DNA of 64,000 nt from Neelides folsomi (taxonomy: Eukaryota > Arthropoda > Collembola > Neelipleona > Neelidae), in the NCBI GenBank assembly GCA_034687125.1, contig JAQGBZ010000219.1, positions 43,569 through 107,568 on the forward strand. The letters are read 5' to 3'. The position numbers were made by a program, and so were the translations under genes. Positions 13,153-23,875 of the stretch are shown one piece after another. Position 1 is the stretch's first letter, and each line of letters opens with the position of its first letter. Under the pieces are notes generated by a model. It had not been told where the DNA came from and did no database searches. It was given only the letters and a program-made list of their open reading frames with translations.

Positions 13153-14902
13153 TATATAGTCTTAAAAAGTGAAGAGATGATAAATGCTTGTTTTTGTTGG
13201 GTAGTTGAAATACAATTAAAATGCTTTGCTCTTTCACTCTTTCAAAGTTATTAGACAATTCATTGTGGGAAAATATCTACCCGCTAATTGATATAATATG
13301 AAAAATAGTAATCCACTCAATCACTCAACTAATAAAAGTATTAAATAGGTAGTAAGTAGCCAGGTATTTTGCATAAAAACACGATTGAATACCTATCGTA
13401 CGTCCTTCATGCATGCTGAAATGTGATGCTGTGTATTGTGAGTTTGTGAGTATTGAATATGCAAAATAACTTTTAAAGATAAACCGCGCTTGGATCCCAT
13501 TGCACTGCAATTGCCTATTTTTCTTTGGAGTAAATTTTGCTACATAAAATGCATTTTATACGTTATGCGTTATGTTAAATGTTATAATTTAAGATAGAGT
13601 TACTTTATGGTACTACTACTGCTCTAATAAATTTGTAGAGGCAAAATGAAAAAAAAAAGATTTGAAAAGTGTATAGGTAGTAGATAAATAGTAATTCTGA
13701 AATCGTAAAAACAAATCTTTTAATCAGCATAAATCAGAAATGAACCTAAACAAGAATAGCGATAATAATGATTAAATGTTTTGAACGATTGATTGGAATC
13801 ATCTTAATCGGACATTGTTATTGACATAGAAGATGAAATAATTACATGTATGTACTATTAGTTATTAGCAAATGTTATAATGTAGGCAAACTTAAATTAT
13901 TTATATTATATAAAAAACATGAACTTCGGATCCATTATAAAAAGTATTTTTTGTCAAATAGACTGAAATTCTACAACATATTTTAAAAGATATGGTATAG
14001 TATCTTTGAGTTGAATTTATCAAGTAAAGTTGAAATTTCAAAATAGCCGATACGATGATAACTAAACATACTCTTCTCCATAAGCTGACCATTTATCGAT
14101 AATGGTAAAAAATAACTAAACATTGCATTGCTCCGTTGCGAAATGGGTCTATGTCATTATACGTATACATTATAATTAACAACGTTATTATATAAGGTAC
14201 AATGTTTAAAATAAATATAAACATCTCTACATAGAACATTACAATAGTGTGTTATCTATTATTAAGTATTTCATTTACAGTTTCAGTTAATATTAATATG
14301 CTTATTAAATTTCAATATTCATCACTATAATGTGTTGCATATTGTGACATTATGTATTAAAAAATCTAGAGAAGGTTTGAATTGCGAAAGTATAAAGTAC
14401 TCGACAAAGTTACATTAGATAATTATATTTTTCAACTTTCTTCCTGACTAATATTTAACAAAAAAGTTTGTTTTGGGCAAGGAAGGTTGAACAAGCACAA
14501 ATATCACAAAGAAAAATATTATTGAGAGGAGTTATAAGATAATTTTGTTTTATTTTTACTAGGTACCTAATATTACATTATATTACACCGGGATTTACAG
14601 AAAGTTTACGAAATGTTATCTATACCTATCTAAATAATTGTGTATTATAAACAATTAATAGACGAATGGGTAGTACTTAAAATAAAATTGGTTTTTTATA
14701 ATAATTATATCAAAATAAAAACATTAACACCTAGGAATTTTTTGCTAGTTTATTGCGGCTTACACGTTATTTTGAATTTTGTTACTGAATGGATTTAGAG
14801 ATGGTCAAATTAATTACACTTACAATATAAACACAATAGCAAATTCGGTTTCCTTTTGCTATCACTTTTATGTGGCATAATTACATGAATTTCATTCATT
14901 GT
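13153..14902. other. AT-rich intergenic region
   Basis: This is 1.75 kb of strongly AT-rich DNA between the CMTR2 start and the TMEM53-like stop. ORFs are short and of random composition. I see nothing beyond the expected promoter and 3' flanking sequence. Confidence 0.5.
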
Positions 14903-16064
14903 TTAACGAGCCAATTGGTTGACTCTGTGTTCTCTTTGGGTATGGAACTCTCTCTGCGACTGAGGAATATCCTTTTCTCGAAGTGTGTTAATTAACATGG
15001 GATTGATTCCAATATTTTCAATAAAGGCTCTCACAGTTTGCTTGTACTCATCTGGGTGTCTTGCCATGTGCCCAACATGAGGTGTATTTTCCCAGATTTT
15101 GGTTGTGGAGGTGACTCCCAATGGAACCCAAGTCTCTTGGACTCTGAAGACGATAGGAAGTGCTGAAATTTGATCCGTACGACTGCAGAGAAAGAGAGCA
15201 GGGCATTTGAGCGGTTTGTTGTAGAAGAATTCATGGGACTCATTGTAATACTTTGTAGCAACATTGTACATGGCTTCCATATAGAGTTCGATAGATTTCT
15301 GTGTTTTTTGCTGGAAAAGATTGTTGGTTGGAAATAAGGATTTTGAAACTCCAATAGCCGTTCCTTCAACATCGCAAACCTTAAAAATGAGAATTTTAAA
15401 ATTATTAGTTCAGGAATTTAGATTTCAAGTTTTAAAATTTCGAAATCTGATTTTGAGTTCAAATAGTTCGTAAGTTCAGATGCCAAATTGTAGCGTATTG
15501 GGTTGATTGCAATATGGTTTTTAATTTTTATACAAAATCAAAATCAAAATTACTTACTGAATCCCAAACATGGCCTTTAAACGCATCAATAACTTTTTGA
15601 TATTTGCTCAAGTCATCATGGGCATAGCGAAGGAGTTGGCCAAAAACGTAGCCACCAACAGAAAATCCATGAACGAGTCTCTTTTCATGCCCCAAGTTTT
15701 CTAGAATTGGCAAGAGTTCATCTTTGACTATCGGGACGCATGACTTTGGCCATAAGAGTTGAAATGGTGAAATTCTGACCGTGAGGACGTCAAATCCATG
15801 TTCCATATAAAAGTTAACGTATTTTGACACGGCTTTGTCTTTGGCCATCAACCAACATAGTAAGAGGGAGAGTGGCCGCCCTTCTCCGGAATAATTGACT
15901 TGTAATGGATTTTTATTTTTCTCGATTTTTTCAGGAGTAATGAGACTTATTGTGCTTGTGAGAGGTGTAATGTGCTTTTCTCTTGAGAAAGCGCGAATCA
16001 ATTCACGACCCTCTGCCTGAAGCAAGGGGGAGTTCAAGACTCGTTTACTTATCTGAAGGAGCAT
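14903..16064 (-). CDS. TMEM53: TMEM53 / DUF829 family protein
   Basis: This family is predicted to have an alpha/beta-hydrolase fold; vertebrate TMEM53 is a nuclear-envelope protein affecting SMAD signalling. There are two exons, 16064-15558 and 15379-14903, joined in phase 0 to give 327 residues, somewhat longer than the human protein (about 277) because of an N-terminal extension of about 60 residues. The hydrolase triad positions are visible: nucleophile Ser in LVHGFSVGGYVFGQLL (around residue 135), Asp in DSVCDVEGTAIGV just after the splice, and His in NTPHVGHMARHP near the C-terminus. The N-terminus (MLLQISKRVLNSP) is basic-hydrophobic and might be a targeting sequence. No frameshift is seen. 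The enzymatic activity and substrate are unknown. Confidence 0.85.
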
Positions 16065-17485
16065 TTCCTCGTTTATTGACTTTTATTTCCTCCTATGTAT
16101 TTATATGGTCGACTGTGGGAGGAACGTCGCTTGCTAGAAATAAACAAAGAAAGCATAGCTTAAATTAATTATGAAAGTTTCAGCGAATAATTACAATCAG
16201 GAACATTGATTAAATGATATAAATAATTTGCAACGTGCTTCCTAAAATGATAAATACATAGTGGAGTAGTGTATGAGTAGAAACACGTGATAAGATTTCT
16301 TACCTCAAAACTGAAAAGACCTTGAAACTGGTAGACAGAGACTGGGATCTATTTTAATTTAATCTGTGGATTTATTATATGTGGAGGCGTTCGGCGGGAT
16401 TCTGTGGGAATTTTTGTATATTATTAAAACGTGTTAACCTGAGTTCTGTCATAAGAGAAAGTTTGAATAAAGAGGGATGGTAATAGTTAAGGATAAAGTC
16501 AATCTCATGCCGGATCTGAGACAAGTGGAAGTGTAGAGGGGAAGGCCAGGGTAGGAGTGCAGAGGAGCGAAATTCTCGATTCGCGAAATTCGCAGTCTCT
16601 CTGACTGTGAAGCAATTGGTGAATTCTGGTGGTGTGATCATATAAGAAACTCTCTGCTGGCTGGTTGGAAGAGAAGAGGAATGGAAGGTATATAAAACCA
16701 GTATAGCCGGCGCTTGGCTATTTCATCAACATTGGTGAACTTATAGAGAGGAGGTTTACTTTCTATTCAAGTTCACAACAAGGACAGACTTTGCTAAAAG
16801 AGATGGGCCTAGCCCAACATGATAAAAAAATCCATGCTCCACATGGTGGGATGATGAGATGATGTTTAATGGAGTAACAATGTACACTATAGGATTAATA
16901 CGTGTATTATTCAGCCTGCGGCTGTGGGTCTCTCCCATTCTAGATAGTTAAACCTACAGGACCAAATGATGCAGTATAGAGACTTTTAGGTCCTACATTA
17001 TTTTACTTAGATGAGTTTCTCCATCATCTCTATTTTTCTATCTATCTATAAGTACTTTGGACGAAATGGAGATAGCGAAACAATGTTAAGTAGCGATTTT
17101 TTATTTTTATTGCAACATGCTGTGTAACTTGAGTATGTCATTGCTAACTACCATATTATAAAGAACTTATGTAAAATAAACGTGGAAATGCCAGCAATTA
17201 TAATTTATTTTTTAGGAGTTTTTGATGAACCACTTAAGGTTGCTAAATAGTTTGATATCGTCGTGATTTATAAAGAGCAACTGTATTGTGGTATTAAATC
17301 AACAAAAGAAAAATAATGTTATAAATTGTCAATGATGAATTTATTAAACTTTAAAATAATTCGTAAATCTTAAATTAAAGACAGTAATTATTTATTATTT
17401 AATCATACAAGAGTGAAAATTACAAAACAAAATTATATCGATATATTATTATTAATTTATAAGGAATAACTTTTGAATATAAAAA
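16065..17485. other. Intergenic region with an orphan core promoter
   Basis: This 1.4 kb separates TMEM53 from the NOL10 stop. It includes a good plus-strand TATA box at 16689-16697 but no recognisable protein gene downstream. Short plus-strand ORFs (19 codons from 16803, 39 codons from about 17011) are present but have no recognisable homologue. Confidence 0.4.
16689..16730 (+). promoter_or_regulatory. Candidate TATA-box promoter
   Basis: TATATAAAA (16689-16697) is followed about 35 bp downstream by TTTCATCAAC, an initiator-like TCA context near 16722-16730. The surroundings are more GC-rich than the rest of the spacer. Transcription would run rightward, opposite to the flanking genes. AATAAA occurs near 17175, so a short transcript of about 450-500 nt is possible. 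No coding product is recognised. Confidence 0.35.
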
Positions 17486-20400
17486 TTATTTTTTCCAAGC
17501 GCGCTTCTTGTTTTTAAGACCCCCGGCCGATCTTCTAACCTTTTTCCTTTCTTGATGATGTTTGGCTGCAGTGTCTCTTTTACTGTCGTGCCTCCGCTGT
17601 AAATTATCGTCAACATTAGTTATACTTACCAGGTGCACGGAATGATTTGGCAAGTTTTGGGAGTAGGTGAATTCTTCTGTTCTATTCTATATAATCTTAT
17701 GTTATATGCTTACCATTTAAACTGACGACTAATATGCTTTCAAACATGCATTTGGTAAACGTTAATGAATGAATGTGATCATTGGCGGGTAATCACCATA
17801 TAACAAAGAGCAAAGTGAAATTAATCGCGAGTCTCCGTAAAGATGAAGACGGACAATCGCAGCTCACAAATTGATTCGCTCTTGCATTCTTAAAATTAAA
17901 ATGTTCATTAAATCTTATGAAATAGGTGAAACAAAGAGCTTAATTAAAGCAAACCATTTATTTATGGATATTACTTCATTATTGTGATGTTTTGATTGAG
18001 GTTGAAAAAACGCGCGATTAATTTCACTTTGCTCTTTGTTATATGTATGGTGTTACTCGCCATGGATCACATTCATTCATTAACGTTTACAGAATGCATG
18101 TTTGAATGTATATTTAGTCATCAGTATAAATGGTAAGCATATAACATAAGATTATATAGAACAGAAGAATTCACCTACTCCCAAAACTTGCCAAATCTTT
18201 CCGTGCACCTAGTATTTTCGTAAGTTAGCGTATTCTTAAGGAATTCTTACCGGTCTCATCGAAAAAGTCATTTCTCTTCCACCCAGAGGTCCTTTAGTTT
18301 TGATTTCATCGGCTTCAGTCTTTAGCCTGTCCGCAAAACTCTCCCTGGAAAGATTGCAAACGATTTAAATTTTGAATTCATTAATATAATTCAAAAAATT
18401 AGGATGGAATAATAAAAATAATATTAGGAAACATACCTTGATCTTCTCTTTTGAGAGGGATTGAAATCTGTGGCCTTAAATTCTTGCCCTTTAAATTCAA
18501 AGAATTTAGGCTGAGAATCTTCCAACATGTCTTGTTCTGCTTTAATTTTCCTTCTTGCTTTTCGTTGTTCTTCAACCCACTCTTTGTCATCATCACTAGA
18601 AGAGTCACTTTCCTCTGAGCTTCGAGCTCCTTCGAGTTCTGGTTGCTCCTCCTAAATATTAAAAATTAGTCAACGAAAAACTAATTCTGCATTTAATTAT
18701 TACTTGATAAATTATTAAATGCTAAAATAAAAATTACTTTTTCGACCGGGGCGAACATTTTCTCAAGCTTTTTAGTTCTTCTTTTCTCCAAATGGGACAT
18801 GACAGGATTAAGGAGTCTATTTAAGAAATCATCATTAGCATATTGCATTTGGTCTTAAGATATTTAAAAATACAATAATTCAACAATCTAACCTGTATTC
18901 ATCAGCATTTTTGTCCACTTGATAGTCAGGATTTTCAAAGAGTGATTTGAATCGACTGTCTTGAAGTATCCCTTCATCCTTTCTGTCCATAAGCCGCAAG
19001 GCTAAATCTTTATTGACCTTAGGCAGAGTCTGTGTAAAAAAAATCATTAAATGAATTTATATTATAAATTAATCGCAGATAGAAATTCGATAAAAATGGA
19101 TTTATTTATAAATCAAACCTTGAGCTTAATTCTACTTCCTCTTTCTTCCTCCAATTTTTCTCTAATCTTTTTCTTTTTAAAATCTTGGAATTGGAATGGT
19201 TGAACAGTTGCTTTCGCTCTTCTATAAAGCCTCATGTCCATGAAATGTCCATGCATGTAAGCTCGAAGAAGCGGAGTTCCAATTAAATGAGTTAAACCAA
19301 GACCATTGAGCTCTTCTTCAGTAACAAATTGATAATCGTCGTAGATTCCTCCTTCACCTTCTTCAAGTTCTTCAGTGATGCTATCAATGAATGAACACCA
19401 TCGAGGAGCAGGTCCCATACTCTGAAAAAAATCAGACATTGGTTTATTTTAAATCAGTAATAATATAAAAATAGTAACTGAATAAGATATTCATAGGAAT
19501 TATCCATACAGGAATATAATAGGTATAAATCTTTCGACTTTCATTTGCAGCAAAAAACATTCCTGTATTAGGAACAAGGCAAAGATCGTTCAAATCTGCT
19601 TCTCCTTCAACAGAAGTGACAGGTTTTCCCTAAAATTGTAAAATTTTAAAATATTAAAAGTGAAAATTCAATTCAATAAAGAATTATCATTTAAAATTGA
19701 CTTACAGTTTCCCTTTCCCAAACTTTAACAATTTTTGGGTCCATTGAAAGAACAAGATCGTCATTATCGTGAAACGCAATGTTCTTAATTGGAAGTGTGT
19801 TGAAATGATCTTTAACAAGAAGGGGCTTCGAAGCTCGAATATCATATAAAAGAACTTGCCCAGTCGCAGTTCCAACTCCGAGGCCGAGACTCCCTCGGAG
19901 AGCAAGGCTTGTTATAGAAGGAATACCTTCGAGCCTAAAATTAATAAATATCTTCAATAAAGTTTATTTCCACTTGTTAAATCATAACGGAAAGTTTTGT
20001 TTACTCAAAGTCGCCATCCACGGCATGAGCAGCAACATCTAAAATTGCTGCACTTTTAGGTGCTCTGACATCCCATGCCTCCACTGTTCCTTCTTCTGTT
20101 CCTAAAATGATCAAATTATGGAGAGGGTTGACTTCAATTTTGTTTATTCCTTTCGAAGAAGTTTTTAAAGGCGGTTGAAATCTTCCTAATTCGAGATTGA
20201 GTCTATAGACTTCAGATGAATCTCCAGCTACAAGAAGATCTGCTGAAGGCGGATGAAGAGCGAGATCTCTTCCAAATTTAGGAACTCTTAAACGAAAGTA
20301 TCTTCCATATTGGGCATGAAATTCGATGTATCTATCCGCTTGTAAAAATGCCATCTAAAATTTTGTAATATATTTAAAATATTAGTTATGATATGATTTA

Positions 20401-20983
20401 ATTTCTACAGGTCAGTGAATTATCGACGTTATTAGGCATAATTGTTTTCGTATGTACTTTCAAAATATAGACAATTACCTTTGAGTAATCAGTTGAAAGG
20501 ATTCTAAATGCAACAACTTCAGAGTCAAAACACCGTTCGAATTTCATAGACAAGTTTTTGGCATCGTAACATCGTACACGAGGTTTATAAGTTCCAGTTG
20601 CGATAATGTAATTCCCGTCATCAGATTGTCTAATCTTTGTACTTAGGCCGGGCATGTCAAAATCTTGGATTAATTCAATCCTCTTTCTCAATTCTGCATC
20701 ATTTCTTTGGAGTGAACGCCGGCGTCTCTCCGTAAGCCACTAAAATAATAATTGAGATTTTAGCTTTCGTTTATATTATAAATGTTTAAACAATTTCAAT
20801 TTTCAATAAAATCTTTGTCAGTGCCATACGATTTACAACATGAAAATTTAAGACTAAACTCGTAGTTTATCATCATTTTTAACTTTATTTTCGTGAAATA
20901 AAAGAGTTTAGATTTACTTCTGGAAGAGATTTCCCAGCACTCAAATTGTAAATTTTAACATCATTAACGCTGCACGACTTCAT
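17486..20983 (-). CDS. NOL10: Nucleolar protein 10 (yeast Enp2 homologue)
   Basis: NOL10/Enp2 is a nucleolar WD40 protein of the small-subunit processome, needed for early 18S rRNA maturation. Eleven exons close in frame to 654 residues (human 688): 20983-20918, 20739-20479, 20354-20005, 19934-19706, 19629-19510, 19421-19119, 19029-18893, 18816-18738, 18651-18437, 18344-18251 and 17596-17486. Diagnostic stretches are KIYNLSAGKSLPE, TGTYKPRVRCYDAKNLSMKF, DRYIEFHAQYGRY, TGQVLLYDIRASKPLLVKDH, MGPAPRWCSFIDSITEELEE and LGLTHLIGTPLLRAYMHGHF. The propeller is followed by an acidic Ser/Asp region (SSEESDSSSDDDKEWVEEQR) and a Lys/Arg-rich tail, typical of nucleolar proteins. Intron 10 is 654 bp because of a foldback element; the other introns are mostly below 200 bp. 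ATG 20983 matches the family start. Confidence 0.95.
17630..18210. mobile_element. Foldback / MITE-like inverted-repeat element
   Basis: The left arm (17630-17829) and right arm (18013-18210) are inverted copies of about 200 bp with roughly 90% identity. They are separated by about 185 bp of unrelated sequence. Both outer ends carry AGGTGCACGGAA. The element fills almost the whole last intron of NOL10, and removing it leaves an intron of about 74 bp, close to the size of others in the gene. No transposase ORF is inside, so it is non-autonomous. Target duplication could not be fixed with confidence. As RNA it would form a long hairpin. Confidence 0.85.
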
Positions 20984-21569
20984 TTTTTCAAAATAATTGT
21001 TCTTAAATCTTGTTTACAATATTACATATTTTAATTATTATCATTTATTTATTTTAAAGTACACGGAAAGTGTTAATAGTCTTCAGCCGAAGTAAGATTT
21101 GATTTATCAATTAAATTAATTCACGTGGAATTTGAATCACTCGGATAAGGCGCAGCATGTAACATTGTGCTTTAGTACTTTTATCATATGACCCCAGAAA
21201 TTGAAAAGTTTTGCTATTCTGCAACTTGATATCAACTATCAACTCATATCGAATATGTAAATTTTTAGCACCTTCGTATACATAATGTTGGTATTAGAGC
21301 ATTATTAATGAAAGTTTTAATTTCTTATTATTATAACCAGCAATCGGCCAGTCTCCCGACTGGTTGATAACTTCTTTCCATTAAAAACTATTAAATGGTA
21401 CAAACCGTAGGATATCTGTCCCCTGACCCGGATACTTTTAAAATCATAACTCCTAGACAGATTTCGGGCCAGGACATACAATGGATAGAAATAGTACAAA
21501 GACTGGAATTTTATAAAGGTAGATTAACTCGTCGAACCAATTAATTAAAATTGCAATTAGGTTGATTAT
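20984..21569. other. Intergenic spacer upstream of NOL10
   Basis: This AT-rich spacer of about 590 bp contains a small hairpin (GGCCAGTC / GACTGGTT, near 21349-21368). A 60-codon minus-strand frame at 21317-21499 has no recognisable features. Nothing else is seen. Confidence 0.4.
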
Positions 21570-21728
21570 TTATTCATATTTTTCCATCTTGCGTATGTTG
21601 AGTTCCTTTTCAAGTTTTTCAATCTTGCCTCCGGTAGAGTCAAGCTTCCTTATGATTCTTTGAAAAAAGGCCACGATGGTCATTGAAAAGAGGAATGGTG
21701 GGACAATCATGTAGAACCAGTCCCACAT
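21570..21728 (-). CDS. Small single-pass membrane protein, 52 aa
   Basis: This short ORF runs from ATG 21728 to TAA 21570. It starts MWDWFYMIVPPFLF, followed by SMTIVAFFQRIIRK: one N-terminal hydrophobic segment of about 22 residues, with aromatic residues at the start and basic residues straight after it. The rest (LDSTGGKIEKLEKELNIRKM and five more) is charged, with a short heptad-like coiled coil. This layout is typical of small integral membrane (SMIM-type) proteins, but I cannot assign a family. It sits alone between NOL10 and the cyclophilin gene, with 590-700 bp on either side and the same orientation. The composition is clearly protein-like for so short a frame. No intron is needed. 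Confidence 0.6.
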   Translation of the reverse strand: MWDWFYMIVPPFLFSMTIVAFFQRIIRKLDSTGGKIEKLEKELNIRKMEKYE

Positions 21729-22422
21729 GCTTTTTTATAAAAACAAACAAGCGTTTAATTAACAATCTTCTTTGGCATATAGCTGTTTTAAAACAATAGA
21801 AAACTATAAAATCCATTCTTGAAAACTAACTGATAAAGTAATAAAACTACTCTGATATAGTAAATTATTCTACAATGGTCAATTGTGTTCTTTAAAATGC
21901 ATAACAAGCCCAATTGATGACAACATTTGGCAATAAGACGACAAACGACAATGGGAATTGATTAATCAATCCACTAATGAAGCTTACCTAAAAGGAAAAG
22001 TAATAAAAGGTTTCCTAATTCTTAAAGACTTAATTATTCTAATGCGATTAGAATAATGCGTAGAAGGAAATATGTGGCTAATTCAATTAATACTCGGTAT
22101 GTCTTTATGCATAGATTTGATTAGCTCATCCTTACATAATAAGTTTGCAAAGGGAACGAGGTAATTAAACGTGGCAATATTATGCGTGTTTGTATATGAA
22201 AATGATAGGCAAGGGCTATTTTGCAAAATAACATTTTACTTAAAATCAAAAGACAACAAAGCTTTTGAAATATTTTAATATTTAATAAGGTGGGTTAAAC
22301 TTTATGTAAAAAATAAAGCTTTAATGATTAAATCTACAATCTCAAAATTTTTGTATAAATGTTACTTAAATGTAAATCTTAAATTCATAAATACACTTGA
22401 TACAATAAAATAGTTTTGTTTA
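21729..22422. other. Intergenic spacer, cyclophilin 3' flank
   Basis: About 700 bp of AT-rich DNA without supported coding sequence. It should contain the cyclophilin 3' UTR and the promoter of the 52-aa gene. Confidence 0.4.
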
Positions 22423-23284
22423 CTATTCATCAATTGAAATATCATAAGGTTGATTAATAAGAATCACGCCACATCGAGCTATGACGACAGGTTTGACTGG
22501 TGAGTCGTCAGACCGAGTCGGAGCATTATTGATTCTCTTAGCGAGGTCAAGCCCTCTCACGACCTGAGTACAATATGGAAATGAATTCATGTAGTGCTTC
22601 AATACCAGATATTCAAAATTTTTAAATTGACTTTCTGTACTTACTTTTCCGAAAACGACATGTTTCCCATCGAGCCAAGGAGTGGCTGCGGCTGTCATAA
22701 AGAATTGACAACCGTTTGTATTTGGACCAGAATTGGCCATGCTCATAATTCCAGCCGACTTGTGAGGAATTTCAAAATTTTCATCCTCGAAAGCACTTCC
22801 GTAAATGCTATAAGAGCCTGTTCCATCTCCATTGATAATATCACCGCCTAAAATTTTAAAATGAAAAGATATTAATCCAATTAGATTATAATTGACAGTT
22901 TCTTCATCTTCAGGGATTTAAATTAAGTTTAAAAATAGTATTTACCTTGATTCATGAAGTTCTTGATTACTCTGTGGAACTTAGAACCCGAGTATGAACG
23001 CCCTTGGAACCCCTGACAAATGGTTGCGAAATTCTTGACAGTCCTTGGGACGACATCTCCAAAGAGTCCGATTTCGATTCTTCCTGCCGGTTGTCCCCCT
23101 ACGGACATGTCAAAAAAGACTTGCTCCGTCACCCGGTAGTTCACCCCCTGTATTGTAAAGGGATGAATCTTAGAATTTCAATATCTCAAACTAATATTTG
23201 TTGGTTTTTCAATTGGAAAATCAAGTTTACCCATGAGAGGCCAAGCAAAGAAAATGTGACAAGAAACGAGAAAAGTCCCTTCAT
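22423..23284 (-). CDS. PPIB: Secretory-pathway cyclophilin (PPIB type)
   Basis: This is a peptidyl-prolyl cis-trans isomerase that would act on folding proteins in the ER or secretory route. Four exons (23284-23231, 23147-22946, 22847-22645, 22563-22423) join in frame to 199 residues. Exon 1 is exactly a signal peptide, [18 protein letters not shown]. The mature domain shows all active-site positions: [14 protein letters not shown] (Arg, Phe, Met, Gln), [15 protein letters not shown] (Ala, Asn, Gln, Phe) and the cyclosporin-binding Trp in [13 protein letters not shown]. The C-terminus (YDISIDE) has no KDEL-like signal. The best family guess is cyclophilin B; another secreted cyclophilin cannot be excluded. 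A TATA box and initiator lie just upstream. Confidence 0.93.
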
Positions 23285-23305
23285 CTTTGATCAGAGGTCA
23301 AATAT

Positions 23306-23342
23306 GACTGAGGAGTTGGACGAGACACTCGGGGTATTTATA
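23306..23342 (-). promoter_or_regulatory. Cyclophilin core promoter (TATA + Inr)
   Basis: On the minus strand TATAAATA (23342-23335) precedes TCAGTC (23311-23306) with about 33 bp from the TATA start to the initiator A. TCAGTY is the arthropod initiator consensus. This would leave a 5' UTR of about 25 nt before ATG 23284, and that leader contains GATCAAAG. Confidence 0.6.
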
Positions 23343-23875
23343 TGGTCTTGGGGAAACCCTCGAAGTTGCTCTGACTTTATACCACTTCTATGGCGTTTCC
23401 TCCCACCTGGTTTATTTGTAGGCCCGCGATGGAGATTCACTAAACGACCTAGCACATCTGATATGGATCTCTTATTGTATTTAGCTGAACATGGGTTGCA
23501 TATAACTCTATATAATAGAATTGGGCGAGTTGTGGGTAACGGTTCCACTTTCGCCTTTCCTAACTGAACCCGTAACGCTACATAGTTCCATTTGTACTAC
23601 ACAAGACATGACCCTCACGAGTTATTGACACTCCTCTATACTCATCAAACTACTTCCTCCCCCCATGGAATCTCCTGGTTCAGAACAATGAAGGCTCGCA
23701 TTACACCACAATGAGAATTACAACACAAGTCTAGGAACTCACTCGAATCACTGCTCACTCCACACAATTTATTACTTTTCACATACTCACTCTCCTATTG
23801 TAAGTTGGTAAGATTGAGGAACCAGGCTTCACATAATCTCTTCCCATCCTTCACACTCCGTTCTTTTCCTCATCT

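Noticed and set aside
23004-23567. 187-codon plus-strand frame
   Set aside because: It runs antisense over cyclophilin exon 2, exon 1 and the TATA/Inr promoter; the minus-strand gene explains the sequence fully.
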